Shown: in pieces, positions 30,010 through 40,501 of the stretch | How positions within the stretch are numbered: position 1 is the first letter of the stretch | How the letters are laid out: every line of letters starts with the position of its first letter | Assembly (NCBI RefSeq): GCF_000226115.1 | Contig: NC_016462.1 | Coordinates: 1,984,001 to 2,048,000, forward strand | DNA from: Thermothielavioides terrestris NRRL 8126 | Lineage: Eukaryota > Ascomycota > Sordariomycetes > Sordariales > Chaetomiaceae | Length of the DNA: 64,000 bases | Reading direction: 5' to 3' | Made by a program: the position numbers and the translations under genes | The notes under the pieces: model-generated | The model's database searches: none | What the model was told of the DNA's origin: nothing | The model's input: only the letters and a program-made list of their open reading frames with translations

Positions 30010-32593
30010 CTACGCCCCATACGCGACCTGCCCCATCGGCCTGTCCTCCTCCATGCCGGGCGCCATGAAGTTGGTGCGCGGGTCGCCCCGTCGCCTTGGC
30101 GGCCGAGCAGCGCGCCATTGTGGGGGAGCTGAGCACAAAGATAGCAAGTCAGCTTCTCACGAATCCACTAGAAGGCACGGAAACAAAAAAAAGATAGTGG
30201 ACATACCTCCTCGAAATGACATCGGTAAAGTAAAAGTTCTCAATGACATGGCGCAGCGGCGCGCCGGTCGGCTTGGCGCCCTTGTTCTGGTCGACCAGCT
30301 GGACCTTGCTGAGCTGCTTGAGGGCGACGGGCTCGACGACGTCGTAGGCGGCTAGGGCCGGGCTGATCTCGACCATGCGGTCGCGCAGCTGGGCGACGTC
30401 GTCGTAGGGCAGCGGAGCGCCGAGGAACTCGCTCGCCGCGCGGATGATCTTCCAGTCGGTGCGGGCGGCCCCCGGCAGGCCGGTCGCGGCGCGCGTCATC
30501 TGCACGCGGCCCTCCGTGTTGATGTACGTGCCGGCCTTCTCGGTGTAGGCGGCGCCGGGCAGGATGACGTCGGCGATCTGGGCGCCGCGGTCGCCGTGGT
30601 GGCCCTGGTAGACGATGAAGGCGTCCTTGGGCACGTCGGCCTCGTCGAACTCGTCGGCGCCCAGCAGCCAGATGAACTTGGGCTTGGTCTCGGCGACGGC
30701 GGCGGAGGGCGTCACGAAGCCGACCTCGAACGCACCCGCGCGGGACGCAGCCCGCTGCAGGACGTTGTAGCCGTTCCACTCCTCCGTGAGGAAGTTGGCG
30801 GCGTTCTTGTCGACGAACTGGCCGACGGTCTCGTAGAACGCCTTGGCGTCGGGATGCTCCGTGACGCCCGAGCCCACAATGATCATGGGCCGCTTGGCCG
30901 CCTGGAGCTTCTTGCCGAAGGGGCCGGCCAGGGCCGCCTTGAGGGCAGCCAGGTCGGTGCCGAGGTGCTCGAACTCGAAGGTGGACTCCCAGGTCTGGCC
31001 AACGACACCGATCTCGAGGTCTGACCGCAGCCATTGCTTGCGAATGCGGGCGTTCAGGACGGCAGCCTCGTGCCGCGGGTTGGTGCCCACCAGGAGAATG
31101 CAGTCGGCCGACTCGATGCCCCAGATGCGGGAGTTGAAGAGGTAGTTGGACCGCACATCGATACCGTGGGCGATCGGCTGGCTGCCGCCGGGCATGTCGA
31201 GCGCGAGGTTCTCCGAACCCAGCCTGTTCGCCAGATCCTTCATGGCGACCAAAGACTCGACCTCGGTGAGCTGGCCTGCGATCGCCTTGAACTCATTCTC
31301 CTTGGGCTCGAGGGTCCGGTACGCGTGAGCAATCTCGGTGAGGGCCTGCTCCCACGTCGCAGGTTCGAACTTTCCTTCCCTGCGCACCAGGGGGATCGTA
31401 AGTCTCTGCGTCTTAAGACCGTCACACGCAAACCGGGTCTTGTCGTTAATCCACTCCTCGTTGACGTCGTCGTTGAGCCGGGGAAGGATGCGCATAACCT
31501 CAAGGCCGCGCGAGTCCACGCGGATATTCGAGCCGAGACCGTCCAGAACGTCAATGGACTCGGTACGTTTTAGCTCCCAAGGACGGGCGCGGAAAGCATA
31601 CGGCTTGGAAGTCAGAGCTCCGACGGGGCAGAGGTCGATGACGTTGCCGGAGAGTTCCGAGTCCAGATTTTTCTCAAGGTAGGTGCCGATCTGGAGGTCG
31701 TTGCCGCGGCCGGTAGAGCCCAGCTCGGGAGCGCCGGCGATATCGTTGGCGAACCGGACGCACCTCGTGCAGTGGATACACCGATTCATGGATGTCTTGA
31801 TGAGCGGGCCGATATTCTTGTCCTCCACGGCACGCTTCCCGCCGATCTCGTGGAACCGGCCACGGTCGGCGCCATACCGCATTGACTGGTCCTGAAGATC
31901 GCATTCACCACCCTGGTCGCAGATGGGGCAGTCGAGCGGGTGGTTTGCCAGGAGGAATTCCATAACGCCTTCCCGCGCCTTATGTGTTAAGGGAGAGTTG
32001 GTCTTCACGACCATGCCGGCTTGTACGGGCCATGCGCACGACGCGACCGGCTTGGGTGACCGCTCGACTTCGACGAGGCACATACGGCAGTTGCCGGCGA
32101 TCATGAGTTTCCTGACGAGGCATTTCGTTAGCGGAGCGGGGCGTGACGCGCGGGCGGATAGGGCGGGCAGGGGAGATCGCGGCGGACGTACTCATGGTAG
32201 CAGAATCTGCAGACGGTCAGCAACACAACATCGGCGGTATGCAGGCATGGCTGTGGGGGGCATACCTCGGGATGGTGACGCCAGCCTTCTCGCACGCTTG
32301 GATCAAGGCAGACCCGGCTGTAGGGGAGAAGAGTGAGCCGGAGTCCAGACATCAACTCGGCGCCGCAAACAAGCCCTCACCTTCAATCGAGACCTTCTTC
32401 CCATCTAGCAGCAGTCAGTATCGATGCGGCAGGCCAATTGGCGGCGCAAGCAGGCAGCGGGGCAGGCGGGCGCACCGATTGTGAGCTCGACCTCGGCCGG
32501 TCTCTGAGTTGTCGCCGAAAAGGCCCGGCTGGCCGCGCGGGCAGGGTGGCCGCCGGTCCGCCAGGCCGAACGGGCCAATGTCTGCCTCAACAT
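30010..32593 (-). CDS. nuo78: Complex I 75/78-kDa subunit (NDUFS1/Nuo78), apparent 3' frameshift
   Basis: Largest peripheral-arm subunit of NADH:ubiquinone oxidoreductase in the mitochondrial matrix, carrying three FeS clusters. Exons: 32593-32476, 32404-32381 (24 nt), 32317-32266, 32206-32192 (15 nt), 32111-30207 and 30128-30010. The presequence is MLRQTLARSAWRTGG. Cluster ligands are seen in [39 protein letters not shown] and NRCIHCTRCVRFAND. The molybdopterin-like domain follows (MPGGSQPIAHGIDVRSN and beyond). In the last exon SSPTMARCSAAKAT is followed by a GGGG run (plus 30086-30089). One G fewer would continue GDPRTNFMAPG to QVAYGA and a TAG at 30010, giving 743 residues, the expected length. 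As printed, the frame instead runs on to 29840 through low-complexity sequence. A sequencing error is the simplest explanation, though real change is not excluded. Confidence 0.93.
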
Positions 32594-33167
32594 GCTGCCG
32601 TCTCGATGGTGGATAAAGGAGCGGAGATGGGGGCGGACGTTGCCGGAGGAGAAGGGGGTTTCTCCAGCACTGGTGGCGGCAGTTTGAGCTGCTTCTGGAG
32701 TCGTTTCCAAGCAGCAGCCGGGGTTCAAGGGACGTGCCACCCGGAAAGAACATCAGCTAGCGACCCGCTTAACCAGCCAATCGCAATGCGCAAATTGTAA
32801 TCCCGCTGCTTTTTAAGCTCCCCACTGTTTTGCAGCTTCGCTCTGCTTGAAACTTTTTCTCTCTTCATTGTACTCTGGGCACTTATTGTAGGAGAATTTT
32901 GTCGGCGGTCTGGCGCATTTGCGCCGCATCGCTCTCCCACCGAGTCCTCCTCTATCCTGTGCTCTAGATTGAGATTTCGGCTCCGATATTGGATGCATGT
33001 GAGAGAGCTCTTCTGGTCTCGATGAGCAATGGTTCTTACCGCCGGTTGCCACATTTCCGCACGCCCATTCGTTCTTCCAGTTGCAGATGTATTTGCGGGA
33101 CGACCAAACGCGTACCACAACGGAGCAACGCCTCTGCTACCTGCGATGAAAGCGCGGATCGGAGAGT
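32594..33167. other. Intergenic between tandem minus-strand genes
   Basis: Promoter of the complex I gene and 3' flank of the next gene. Nothing else is recognised. Confidence 0.4.
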
Positions 33168-33773
33168 CTAACCCTCCCTGCCCGCGGAGCGCTCCTCAGG
33201 CCGCTTCCCGACGTCCTCGATCCTCGCCAACTCCCTCTCGAGACAGCCCAGATAGTACTCCTTGATGCCCGCCATGTAGTTCCCAAACGACTGCAAGTCC
33301 AACACGGCCCTCTCCACCACAGTAAGCAGGTCCATCACGGCCTTGTCCCGGATCGACAGATTGGGAGACAGCCGCTCTCCAACCTCGACCGGCGGCATGT
33401 TCCGGATGTTGTAGTCCATGCCGGGCGCGGCGGGCGCCTCCATGTTGGCGATGATGGTGTCCACCTCGCTCGGGTGCAGAGCTGGCCTGATCAGGGGCGG
33501 TCCCTGTGCCTGCTCCCTCTCGGCGGCCTCTTGCATGATGCGCCTCTTCTCGCGCTCAAACATGTAGAGGAGGTTTTCCTTGACGCCTTCCCGCTGGTAG
33601 TCAATGCTGCTGAGGATCCTCTTGAGGCGCTCGACGCGGTCCCGAGGCAGGTCTGTGTTGAGGATGTCTTCGCGAAGCGGGACGAAGACACTGGGCGCAA
33701 TGTTGCTCAGCGGCGGGATTTTTTCAGGCGGCCGTGCCTCCTTGCCTGGTGGTGACTGGTTTGGCGGCGGCAT
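33168..33773 (-). CDS. Unrecognised 201-residue helical protein
   Basis: An intron-free frame from ATG 33773 (MPPPNQSPPGKEARPPEKIP). After a Pro-rich start of about 25 residues, the protein is predominantly charged helix: VFVPLREDILNTDLPRDRVE, then RLKRILSSIDYQREGVKENL followed by LYMFEREKRRIMQEAAERE. A Pro/Met-rich linker (NMEAPAAPGMDYNIRNMPPV) leads to a second helical block (AVMDLLTVVERAVLDLQSF, KEYYLGCLERELARIEDV). No signal peptide or membrane segment is seen. The pattern of two helical blocks suggests a small subunit of a multiprotein complex, but I do not recognise the family and give no function. The coding composition (GC-rich third positions, no stops for 606 nt, good ATG) supports a real gene. 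Confidence 0.7.
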   Translation of the reverse strand: MPPPNQSPPGKEARPPEKIPPLSNIAPSVFVPLREDILNTDLPRDRVERLKRILSSIDYQREGVKENLLYMFEREKRRIMQEAAEREQAQGPPLIRPALHPSEVDTIIANMEAPAAPGMDYNIRNMPPVEVGERLSPNLSIRDKAVMDLLTVVERAVLDLQSFGNYMAGIKEYYLGCLERELARIEDVGKRPEERSAGREG

Positions 33774-35281
33774 GGCTAGGGAAGGTCTATGGTTGTGAGG
33801 TGGTTCCGCAAATAACTATTCCGGGGCAGCTGGCTGAAGAGGCACCCAGGCTATCGTGAGTATTAACTGAACTTCATATTAGCCTGCAGTAGACAGAAGA
33901 TAAGTGACTGTTTAGTGGACTTCTCACCCTGCCGCCAACTCCCTCCGCCCAGAAAGTGCAAGTCGAAGTCGAGATCAATCTACGCAGGTATGGCATCAAG
34001 TTTCAGCGTTCACTCCGGCCATTTGTTTTGGAGCATGGAAATGGGCTTGCAGAGCGCTGGTTGAAGAGGTCGTGAGGGTTAGGGTTGTAAGTTATTTATT
34101 GGAATTGGACAGTGTCCAAAAAGGGAAGAAAATGTCGACTTACATCTTTCCGGTCCGAAATGGCACACCAAAAGCAGGCCAGACAGATGTGTGTCGGATC
34201 CGAAGAACCGGGGCTCCGTAGTTCCGGCATGGGCTACATACTATATATCCGCACGAGTCCCGATTTTCCTGTTCGCGACTGCGGCGACCTTGCCTAGATG
34301 CCACGGCTCGAAGTTGCGGAGCTGGACCACTGAGGCCCCCCAAGCAGCCCAAAAAGGAGATCAATACGTGCTGGTCCGTGGACGTGTTCCGCACAGTCGA
34401 GCGCTTCATCGACGCGCTCAGGGACTATGTCGGCCCCCAGGAACCATGCCCGCCAGCGGCGGGCTCACCAGCAAACCCAGCCGGTAACCCACCACCACCA
34501 CCACCGCCCCTAGCCGCGTATATCGACACCCCAACCGGTCTGCTCATCCTCAGCTGCTACGCGCGGCTGATCCAGATCTTCGGCGTCGCCGTCTTCGTCG
34601 TCGAGACCTTCGCCGAGATGGCCTGCCCAAGCAGCTACGTGCAGCTGCGCCTGGGCGGCTTCGCGCCGCATCCGACCGCGCCGTCGCAAAGGTCAGGGCC
34701 GGCGAGGAGGTCGCGCCGGGGGGACGGGTAAGGAGCGCGGCGCAGCGGGAGGTGGCTGGGCAGGGAGATAGGTACCTGGTAGGTAAGTAGGTTGGGCGTT
34801 GTTGCTGGTTACGTGCTACGTACCAGGTAGCTAGGCGGTTCGGGAGAGGTGTGGTTGGTCGTGGTTCACATTCCCGGGTTCGATGCTGTCTAATGCACCT
34901 GGAAAGGGGAGAGGTTCGGCTTGGGTGAGCGGCGAGACGGCGCAGTGGGCCCTAGCATTCCTTGCCTCATAGGCTGGTGAGAGGAATAGGTATGTTCGGA
35001 TAATCCTTCGCAAAAAGTAACCTCGTCTTGAAGCCAAGTGGGGTGAGAATCCCATCGATAATGGGATTAGCAAGCATCGTGAACTCTGTCTTGGTGGGGA
35101 TATTCAGCACACCCCGCTCGGAGATTGGAGGTTGCGTCCATCAGCAACTCCTGGTACTTATTCCTTCACGATCTCCGATTTATAAAAGCCAGCAGTTAGC
35201 CTGCCGTTTCACCTACAGGCCGGGCACATCTCGAAAAACGTTGATTCTGATTCCGGTACCGACTTACACCTGGCAGATACC
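33774..35281. other. Intergenic with probable gene remnant
   Basis: 1.5 kb. It contains a two-unit telomere-like AGGGTTAGGGTT at 34075-34086, the coding-like stretch 34378-34731, and several TAGGTA/GGTACC-type motifs near 34768-34840. The last part is the promoter of the Dabb gene. Confidence 0.45.
34378..34731 (+). pseudogene. Probable remnant of a Zn2Cys6/AflR-type transcription factor C-terminus
   Basis: An open stretch without an ATG at its start reads VDVFRTVERFIDALRDYVG, a Pro-rich linker, then IDTPTGLLILSCYARLIQIF and VVETFAEMACPSS. The 'TPTGLLILSCYxRLxQIF' block resembles the C-terminal regulatory region of aflatoxin-regulator-like fungal C6 transcription factors. No Zn2Cys6 cluster is found upstream in any frame, and the frame runs into basic low-complexity sequence before its stop. 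I read this as a truncated or decayed copy. A spliced intact gene with a distant first exon is less likely, as the preceding 500 bp show no coding character. Confidence 0.35.
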
Positions 35282-35798
35282 ATGAGTGTTACGCACGTTG
35301 TCCTGTTCAAGTTCAAGGCTGACGCCAACCCCGAGGACGTGAGAGCGGTACGTAACGTACACTTTCGCCATTGAGATGTGGAGGTCTCACTTTCTGACTG
35401 TACTTTGTAAACCTCCTGACTGACCCGCTCGCCAGGCTTGCAATCGCTTCCTATCGCTGAAGACCAACTGCATCCACCCGACGACCAAGGCCCCGTACAT
35501 CCTCTCCCTGAGGGACGGGCGGGACAACTCGCCCGACGGGCTGCAGGTACATATCCGGCCCGACCCACTGCTCTGACTATCTAGCTATCGAACCGAGCAC
35601 CCATCCGTTTTGTTGTTTTCCACAGCGCTGACCTTAGGCCAGGACGGGATGACGCACGGCTTCGTGGTCGAGTTCGCCTCGGCCGAGGACAGGGACTACT
35701 ACGTGGCGCACGACCCGGCCCATCAGGAGTTCGTAAAGAGCATTGGGGGTGTGCTGGAGAAGCCAGTTGTTGTGGCCTTCTGCAATGGCGTGTATTAG
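35282..35798 (+). CDS. Stress-responsive A/B-barrel (Dabb) domain protein
   Basis: A small dimeric alpha/beta-barrel protein. Exons 35282-35347, 35436-35546 and 35643-35798 give 110 residues, the usual Dabb length. Landmarks are THVVLFKFKADANPEDVRAA at the start, the central SLRDGRDNSPDGLQDGMTHG segment joined across the second intron, and FVVEFASAEDRDYYVAHDP followed by HQEFVKS. Introns are 88 and 96 nt. Dabb proteins vary in function (stress response, polyketide cyclisation, unknown). No metabolic cluster surrounds it, so a role cannot be inferred beyond the fold. Confidence 0.92.
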
Positions 35799-37008
35799 TT
35801 GTACTATTTTACTACTGCCAGCTTGTTGGATGTGTTCCTTGACAGCGGCATGACCATAGAGTTCAGTAATCTGCTACCAGTAGCCGGTGGGCTTGACTCC
35901 ATCTTCGCTAGCCCGCCCCAAGTTGAGTCTCCGGCTTCGGGGAACGTCGACCAAAAATAGGATCGATCGAAATCGGAGCGACAAGTTGGTGCTGTGTCAA
36001 GGTCGGCCGTGTGCTCAAGCTCGAAGTCGGCAACCTCGCCATGATCTTCGAGATCATCAAGGACTGCAGCACATCGGGGAGAGTGCATAGCGGAGGAGGT
36101 CAGAAACACCCAGCTGGATAGAGCCCGTCAACACAGGTCTATTTTTCTTCTCGGGCGCTGTCTATCAGTTCGTTATTACCATCATGCCCAGGCGTCCACC
36201 TGACATAGAAAGAAGAGAAGAAAGCGGGAAGACGAGGCCCAAGATGTCAGCCGGTCGAGCAGCCTCCCGTGCAAATGTAAGTAGAGCCCCAAACAAAAGA
36301 AGACCCCGAGAAACATTGTGAACAGCCAGGCACCGATGCGGCGCCTCCTGGTCGATCACAGTTCTCTTTACAGACAACCAGTGATTCACCCTTCTCTTCG
36401 GCCATGGCTCCCAATAATGGCTCCTCGTCTATACTTCTCCAGCCGACCTTGTTGTGGGCCTGAGAGCTGTCTCGGGCTGATAGAGCTTTTGGCTACCACG
36501 GCTGCGCTTGGGGTGCCTCCTGACGTTCGAGGTGATGTGGATCGTATGCGTGGTATTGGCGGAGAGAACTGCGCCCGTGGCGTATCGTGGTTGCTGCGAG
36601 ACACATGTGCAAGCAGTGTTCGCGGGTCGACAGAACAGTCGGTACCGCCATGGAATTCCTAGCTCCCGCCTCATGCGGTGAGCTCTCCATCGACACCAAT
36701 AAGCTTCGCCGCTGTGGAGGGTCGGCCCATAGCTTGACCCTATAATCCGCGGCTGGAAACGATCAAGTATCCAAGGTGGCGCATTGCGAACCCAACCATG
36801 GCTCTCCGGCCCAGGACCATACACGGTTTCGTGCGGTGCAAGTCGGGCGCGAGTGAACGTGTCCGAGTGGTATCCGGTGATGGTTGGGAGCTTAAGAGGT
36901 ACCCTCGTTCAGGCAGGTTGCGTCATGCATTGCTGAGGGGTGTGGAGGTCTCTCATGCGCGTTGGTCTTCCCATGGCGGAACAAACCAACGTTGCGCACA
37001 CAAGAGCC
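35799..37008. other. Intergenic, convergent 3' ends
   Basis: 1.2 kb between converging genes, unusually long for two 3' flanks. Short open frames occur on both strands but none shows a recognisable domain, start context or splice structure. A degraded gene is possible but cannot be supported. Confidence 0.4.
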
Positions 37009-38049
37009 TCACCGAGCCGGCAAGACATTTCGTATGTACTCCCGCGCAAGTCTCAAAATCCCCCGCACGTGGTCTTCCAACCGCCTATCCCTCCTAATGC
37101 GCATCCAGAGAAGCAGCAGAAGCAAAATCATGATGTCGATCATGAAGTGCTTCGTGGCCGCCCAGAAGAACCACCAGATCCACTCGGAGACGCGCCGTTG
37201 CCTGCGAGACCGCCACTCGCGGCCGGTAGCGATCTGCTCGCGCAGCGCTGCAACCTCGGCCGACAGCCTGACGATCGCCCGCTCCATCCGCTTGGAGCGT
37301 TTGTCGTTCCGCCTCGCGTACTCGCCCGGGCCCTCCTCGGCCTGGTCCGCCAGCTCGGCCAGCCGCCGCTCCGACTCGTCCTCCTCGCTCATCGGGCTGA
37401 GCACCTTCATGGGCCCATCGGTGCCGCTCAGCGGCGACTGGAAGCGGCGCACTACCGGGCTCGCAATGACTCCGCCCCCGCTCCCGCTCCCGCTCCCGCT
37501 CCCGCCGCGGTCCCGCTGCTGCTCTGCCGCCGCGGCGCCACTGTGCCCTGATGACGACCCCACCGAGCTGGCGCTGTTGCTCTTGACCTGGTTCCAGACG
37601 AACTCCAGCTCGGCGACGAGCTCGAGGGCGTTGGGCGTGTTGGCGTACTTGTGCATGGTCTCGATCAGCGCTTCGACGTAGCGGCGCTTCGCCTCGGTGC
37701 GGCTCAGCCCCTTCTGCGCATTCCACGCGTCCCACTTGTCCTGCTCGCGCACGATGTCTTCGCTGCTGCTGCTGCTGCTGCCTGCGCCGGCCGTCGAGGC
37801 AGCCGAGGGCCGTTCCATCACGGCGTCGACGTCGCCCTCCATGGCCTGCTTGTACAGCCCATAGAGGCGCATGCGATCCGAGGGCGGCGGCCGGGCGGCC
37901 CCGGTCTTGGGGATCTTTTTGACGGTGTTGAGGGCATGGACGAAGACTCGGTCTATGCATCCAGGGCGAGCAGCGCCAGGCGGGGTCAGTCGAAAACGTC
38001 GGTGCTTGCGTTCCGATCAAACACGCTTCTTACCAATTGAATCCGACAT
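37009..38049 (-). CDS. Acyl-CoA-binding membrane protein, Atg37/ACBD5-like
   Basis: Exons 38049-38034 and 37952-37009 give 319 residues; the first coding exon is 16 nt (MSDSI). The N-terminal acyl-CoA-binding domain spans about residues 6-115, with DRVFVHALNTVKKIPKTG, PPPSDRMRLYGLYKQAMEGD and KWDAWNAQKGLSRTEAKRRY. A Ser/Gly-rich linker follows, then a coiled-coil (MERAIVRLSAEVAALREQI). A single hydrophobic segment near residues 262-290 (FFWAATKHFMIDIMILLLLL) is followed by a basic tail. ACB domain plus coiled-coil plus C-terminal anchor is the architecture of Atg37 (pexophagy) and ACBD5 (peroxisome-ER contact), so a peroxisomal membrane role is likely. The linker holds GSGSGSG repeats from a CCCGCT hexanucleotide array. 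Confidence 0.9.
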
Positions 38050-38952
38050 GATGGTTCAATTCTTCGTCTCGCTTCGGCACCACCAAACTGCTGGTTTGAA
38101 GACAAGGCACAAATCGACCAACGCGTTTATTCGGCAAGCTCGGTGCTGCTGCCAGCGCGCTATCGGGAGTGGTGCTCTCTTCAAGGGCGGGAATTGAAGA
38201 GGCAGATAAAATGCTCGGCTGCGGTGACACGCTCTGAAACAAACAAGAGAACGGCGCTGTGGCCCAAAGCCTCGGGAACGTAGCAAACGGGAGAGGGAGC
38301 AGCCAGCATTCACCGTTGCTCGTGGGGTTCATCTCGGCAGAGGACCCGTTCGTCGCGTCATGTCTCGCAGCTTGAATGTCGTGCACCCCACAGCCCGGCT
38401 GCCGAAACGGCCTTTGCCTCGGCATGCACGCCAGGGCCTGGCTCCACTTCCCCAATCTTTGGACCCCTGTAACTCCGGGCCCGAGCCGGGATAACAGGGA
38501 GAGAGGCCCGCTTTTATTCAAGGGGCGGAGCCTAGGGTAGCTTTCGAGTTTCGACATGTGAATCTACCTGTCCCAAAAACATGATTTAAGATCAATCATG
38601 GCAGTCAAATGTGGACGTCAGGATGCTAAAATCACACAATGGCCATGTAGCGCGAAATTGTACACAGTCACTGAGGTATTGGCTGAGTAGGGTGTGACCA
38701 TTGGCGCTGCCAGTTCTACAAACCCCTGGGTTCCTACCTCCTGGGACACCATTGCATGGTAACATGTGAAACGTCCTTCGCTAGGTAGCTGATCAAATGG
38801 AGGGACCCAGTTGATCATGGAACTAGGTGCTCTGTACGCTCCAGCCAAATGTGTGAGTAGACCTAGGCAGGTCAGGTGGTATATCGCTTTCGCTTTCGCT
38901 TCCATACACGCAAGAGCGAATAGACATCCCAGATATCCAGACGTCCAAGCCC
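38050..38952. other. Intergenic between tandem minus-strand genes
   Basis: Promoter of the Atg37-like gene and 3' flank of the RNase III gene. No further gene is seen. Confidence 0.4.
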
Positions 38953-39942
38953 TTAGCTCTTCTTCTCCGCCTGCTCCGCCTGCTCCGCCCTCGCAGCCAT
39001 CGATGCCTTCTTTTTCTCCGCGAACTTCTTGATCAACTTCTTGTTCTCCATCGCCTTTAGCGCCGCCTTTTGGCCCGCTTCCTTCTTGCCCAGCGCCCCG
39101 CCATAGCCCAGCTGCAGGCCGGACTCGCCCCAGCCGTGCAGGAAACACCCCACGAAGAAGAGCTCCTGCTTCGTGTCCCTGTCTCGCTTCCCGTTCGACG
39201 GCAGGTCCCGGTACTCTATCCTGACGCCCGGCGCGCCGATCAGCTGCTCCAGCTGCGTCTTGGGGTTGATGTCGCTGACGGCGTTGGCGCCGCTCTCCTC
39301 CTCGCGGATGTGCCGCTCCAGCACGGGGCCCCACAGCGCCTTGAGCCACTCGGAGGCCCGGCGGAGCCCGTGCTCCGGGTCCGAGCGGATCAGCGCGCCG
39401 ACGTACGCCTCGAAGATGTCGCCGAGCGCCTTGGCGCGCTGCTTCTGGCTGACCGTGGTGCCGTTCGGCCGCCCGCCGAGCCCGAACTCGGCCGGGAAGT
39501 TGGCCCGCCGGTCGAGCCCGTAGTGCACCGCGAACTGGCCCAGCGTCGAGTTGCGCACCAGCATCTCGCGGTACTGCGAGCACTTGCCTGCCTCCAGCGT
39601 CGGGAAGGTCTGGTAGATGAGCTCCGACGCGATCAGCTCCAGGTAGGCGTCGCCGATCCACTCGAGCCGCTCGTAGCTCAGGTCCGAGAGCCGCTTGCGC
39701 ATGCCCGAGTGCGTGAGCGCTGCCGTTTCCAGCGCCGGATCTAGGACCTGGGGCAGCGGCGGGTATGTCTTGCTGATCGATGCAGAGGTCCATTTTGAAA
39801 AGGCGCTGGATAGGGGGATGGGGGGTGCCGCTGCGCTGCTGTGATCGCCACCGTCGCTGGATTTTGGGCGCTTGGGCGCCGGCTCGACGGCCGTGGTTGC
39901 GATCCCGGCAGGACTAGACTCGTCATGGGAGCGTTTTGGCAT
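38953..39942 (-). CDS. RNase III family double-strand-specific endoribonuclease
   Basis: A 329-residue intron-free frame from ATG 39942 (MPKRSHDESSP). The nuclease domain contains the signature ERLEWIGDAYLEL (residues 91-103; E91, E94 and D98 correspond to the first acidic ligands) and GDIFEAYVGAL (D175, E178, the second pair), so all expected catalytic acids are present. A dsRNA-binding-like region follows (ELFFVGCFLHGWGESGLQLG, GQKAALKAMENKKLI). The size and single RNase III domain match Rnt1/Pac1-like enzymes that process pre-rRNA, snRNA and snoRNA in the nucleus, not Dicer. The N-terminus has an NLS-like PAPKRPKSS. The C-terminus is a Lys/Ala/Glu-rich helix. Confidence 0.93.
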   Translation of the reverse strand: MPKRSHDESSPAGIATTAVEPAPKRPKSSDGGDHSSAAAPPIPLSSAFSKWTSASISKTYPPLPQVLDPALETAALTHSGMRKRLSDLSYERLEWIGDAYLELIASELIYQTFPTLEAGKCSQYREMLVRNSTLGQFAVHYGLDRRANFPAEFGLGGRPNGTTVSQKQRAKALGDIFEAYVGALIRSDPEHGLRRASEWLKALWGPVLERHIREEESGANAVSDINPKTQLEQLIGAPGVRIEYRDLPSNGKRDRDTKQELFFVGCFLHGWGESGLQLGYGGALGKKEAGQKAALKAMENKKLIKKFAEKKKASMAARAEQAEQAEKKS

Positions 39943-40501
39943 TCTTGAATAGCAAATGAGTGGAGGAAGAGATGTCGTTGTGAGCGTGACACGGAAGAAT
40001 ACTAGGGCAGCACGATAGCAGTCTGCAGATATGTGGTTGGGGCTGGATGCAGAATTGAGGTTGCTGCTCCCCACCAGCGCATTTTTGAAGCAGACCCTGC
40101 AAACTTCAAAGTTACGAGCAGACAAGCACTGCCCGTGTGGAGGGCCGCCCGACGATGATAGGTCCTTCGGCCAACTAAGTAAGGTTGAAGAAGCCCCGAG
40201 CTGCTAAGCACACCAATCGACGTGTGTAATCCGTACACAGTAGTCTTTGGATCTAGGTCCTTTGGACTTCTTTCTGTGAGCCTCACTTCGGCATGTGAGC
40301 CTTGCTGCCTTTTATCAGCTAGGTAGTTTGCACGCCCCGGGGTGTGGCTATGAGAACGCTGGCGCATGCACGTCTCGCCCCACATCTGGTAGGGCCGGTT
40401 TCATTGGACGCGGAAATCTGCTGCAGGATCTTGATAAACGTCGAGCATCGCGCTCTTCCGAATCTTCCCCCGAGTCGGTTCGCCCGTTCCATATCGCCAC
40501 A
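39943..40501. promoter_or_regulatory. Divergent promoter region
   Basis: 559 bp shared between the RNase III gene and the mS33 gene. Nothing else is recognised. Confidence 0.4.

Noticed and set aside
29840..30127. Extended C-terminus of the complex I subunit in the unshifted frame
   Set aside because: Low-complexity Cys/Trp/Arg sequence with no family match; a one-base indel restoring the expected end is simpler.
34075..34086. Telomere-like AGGGTTAGGGTT
   Set aside because: Only two units in the middle of a gene-rich region; chance or a trivial repair scar is sufficient.
36850..36930. Possible tRNA-Ser-like segment (GTCCGAGTGGT)
   Set aside because: No matching T arm or acceptor pairing; the downstream sequence does not fold.
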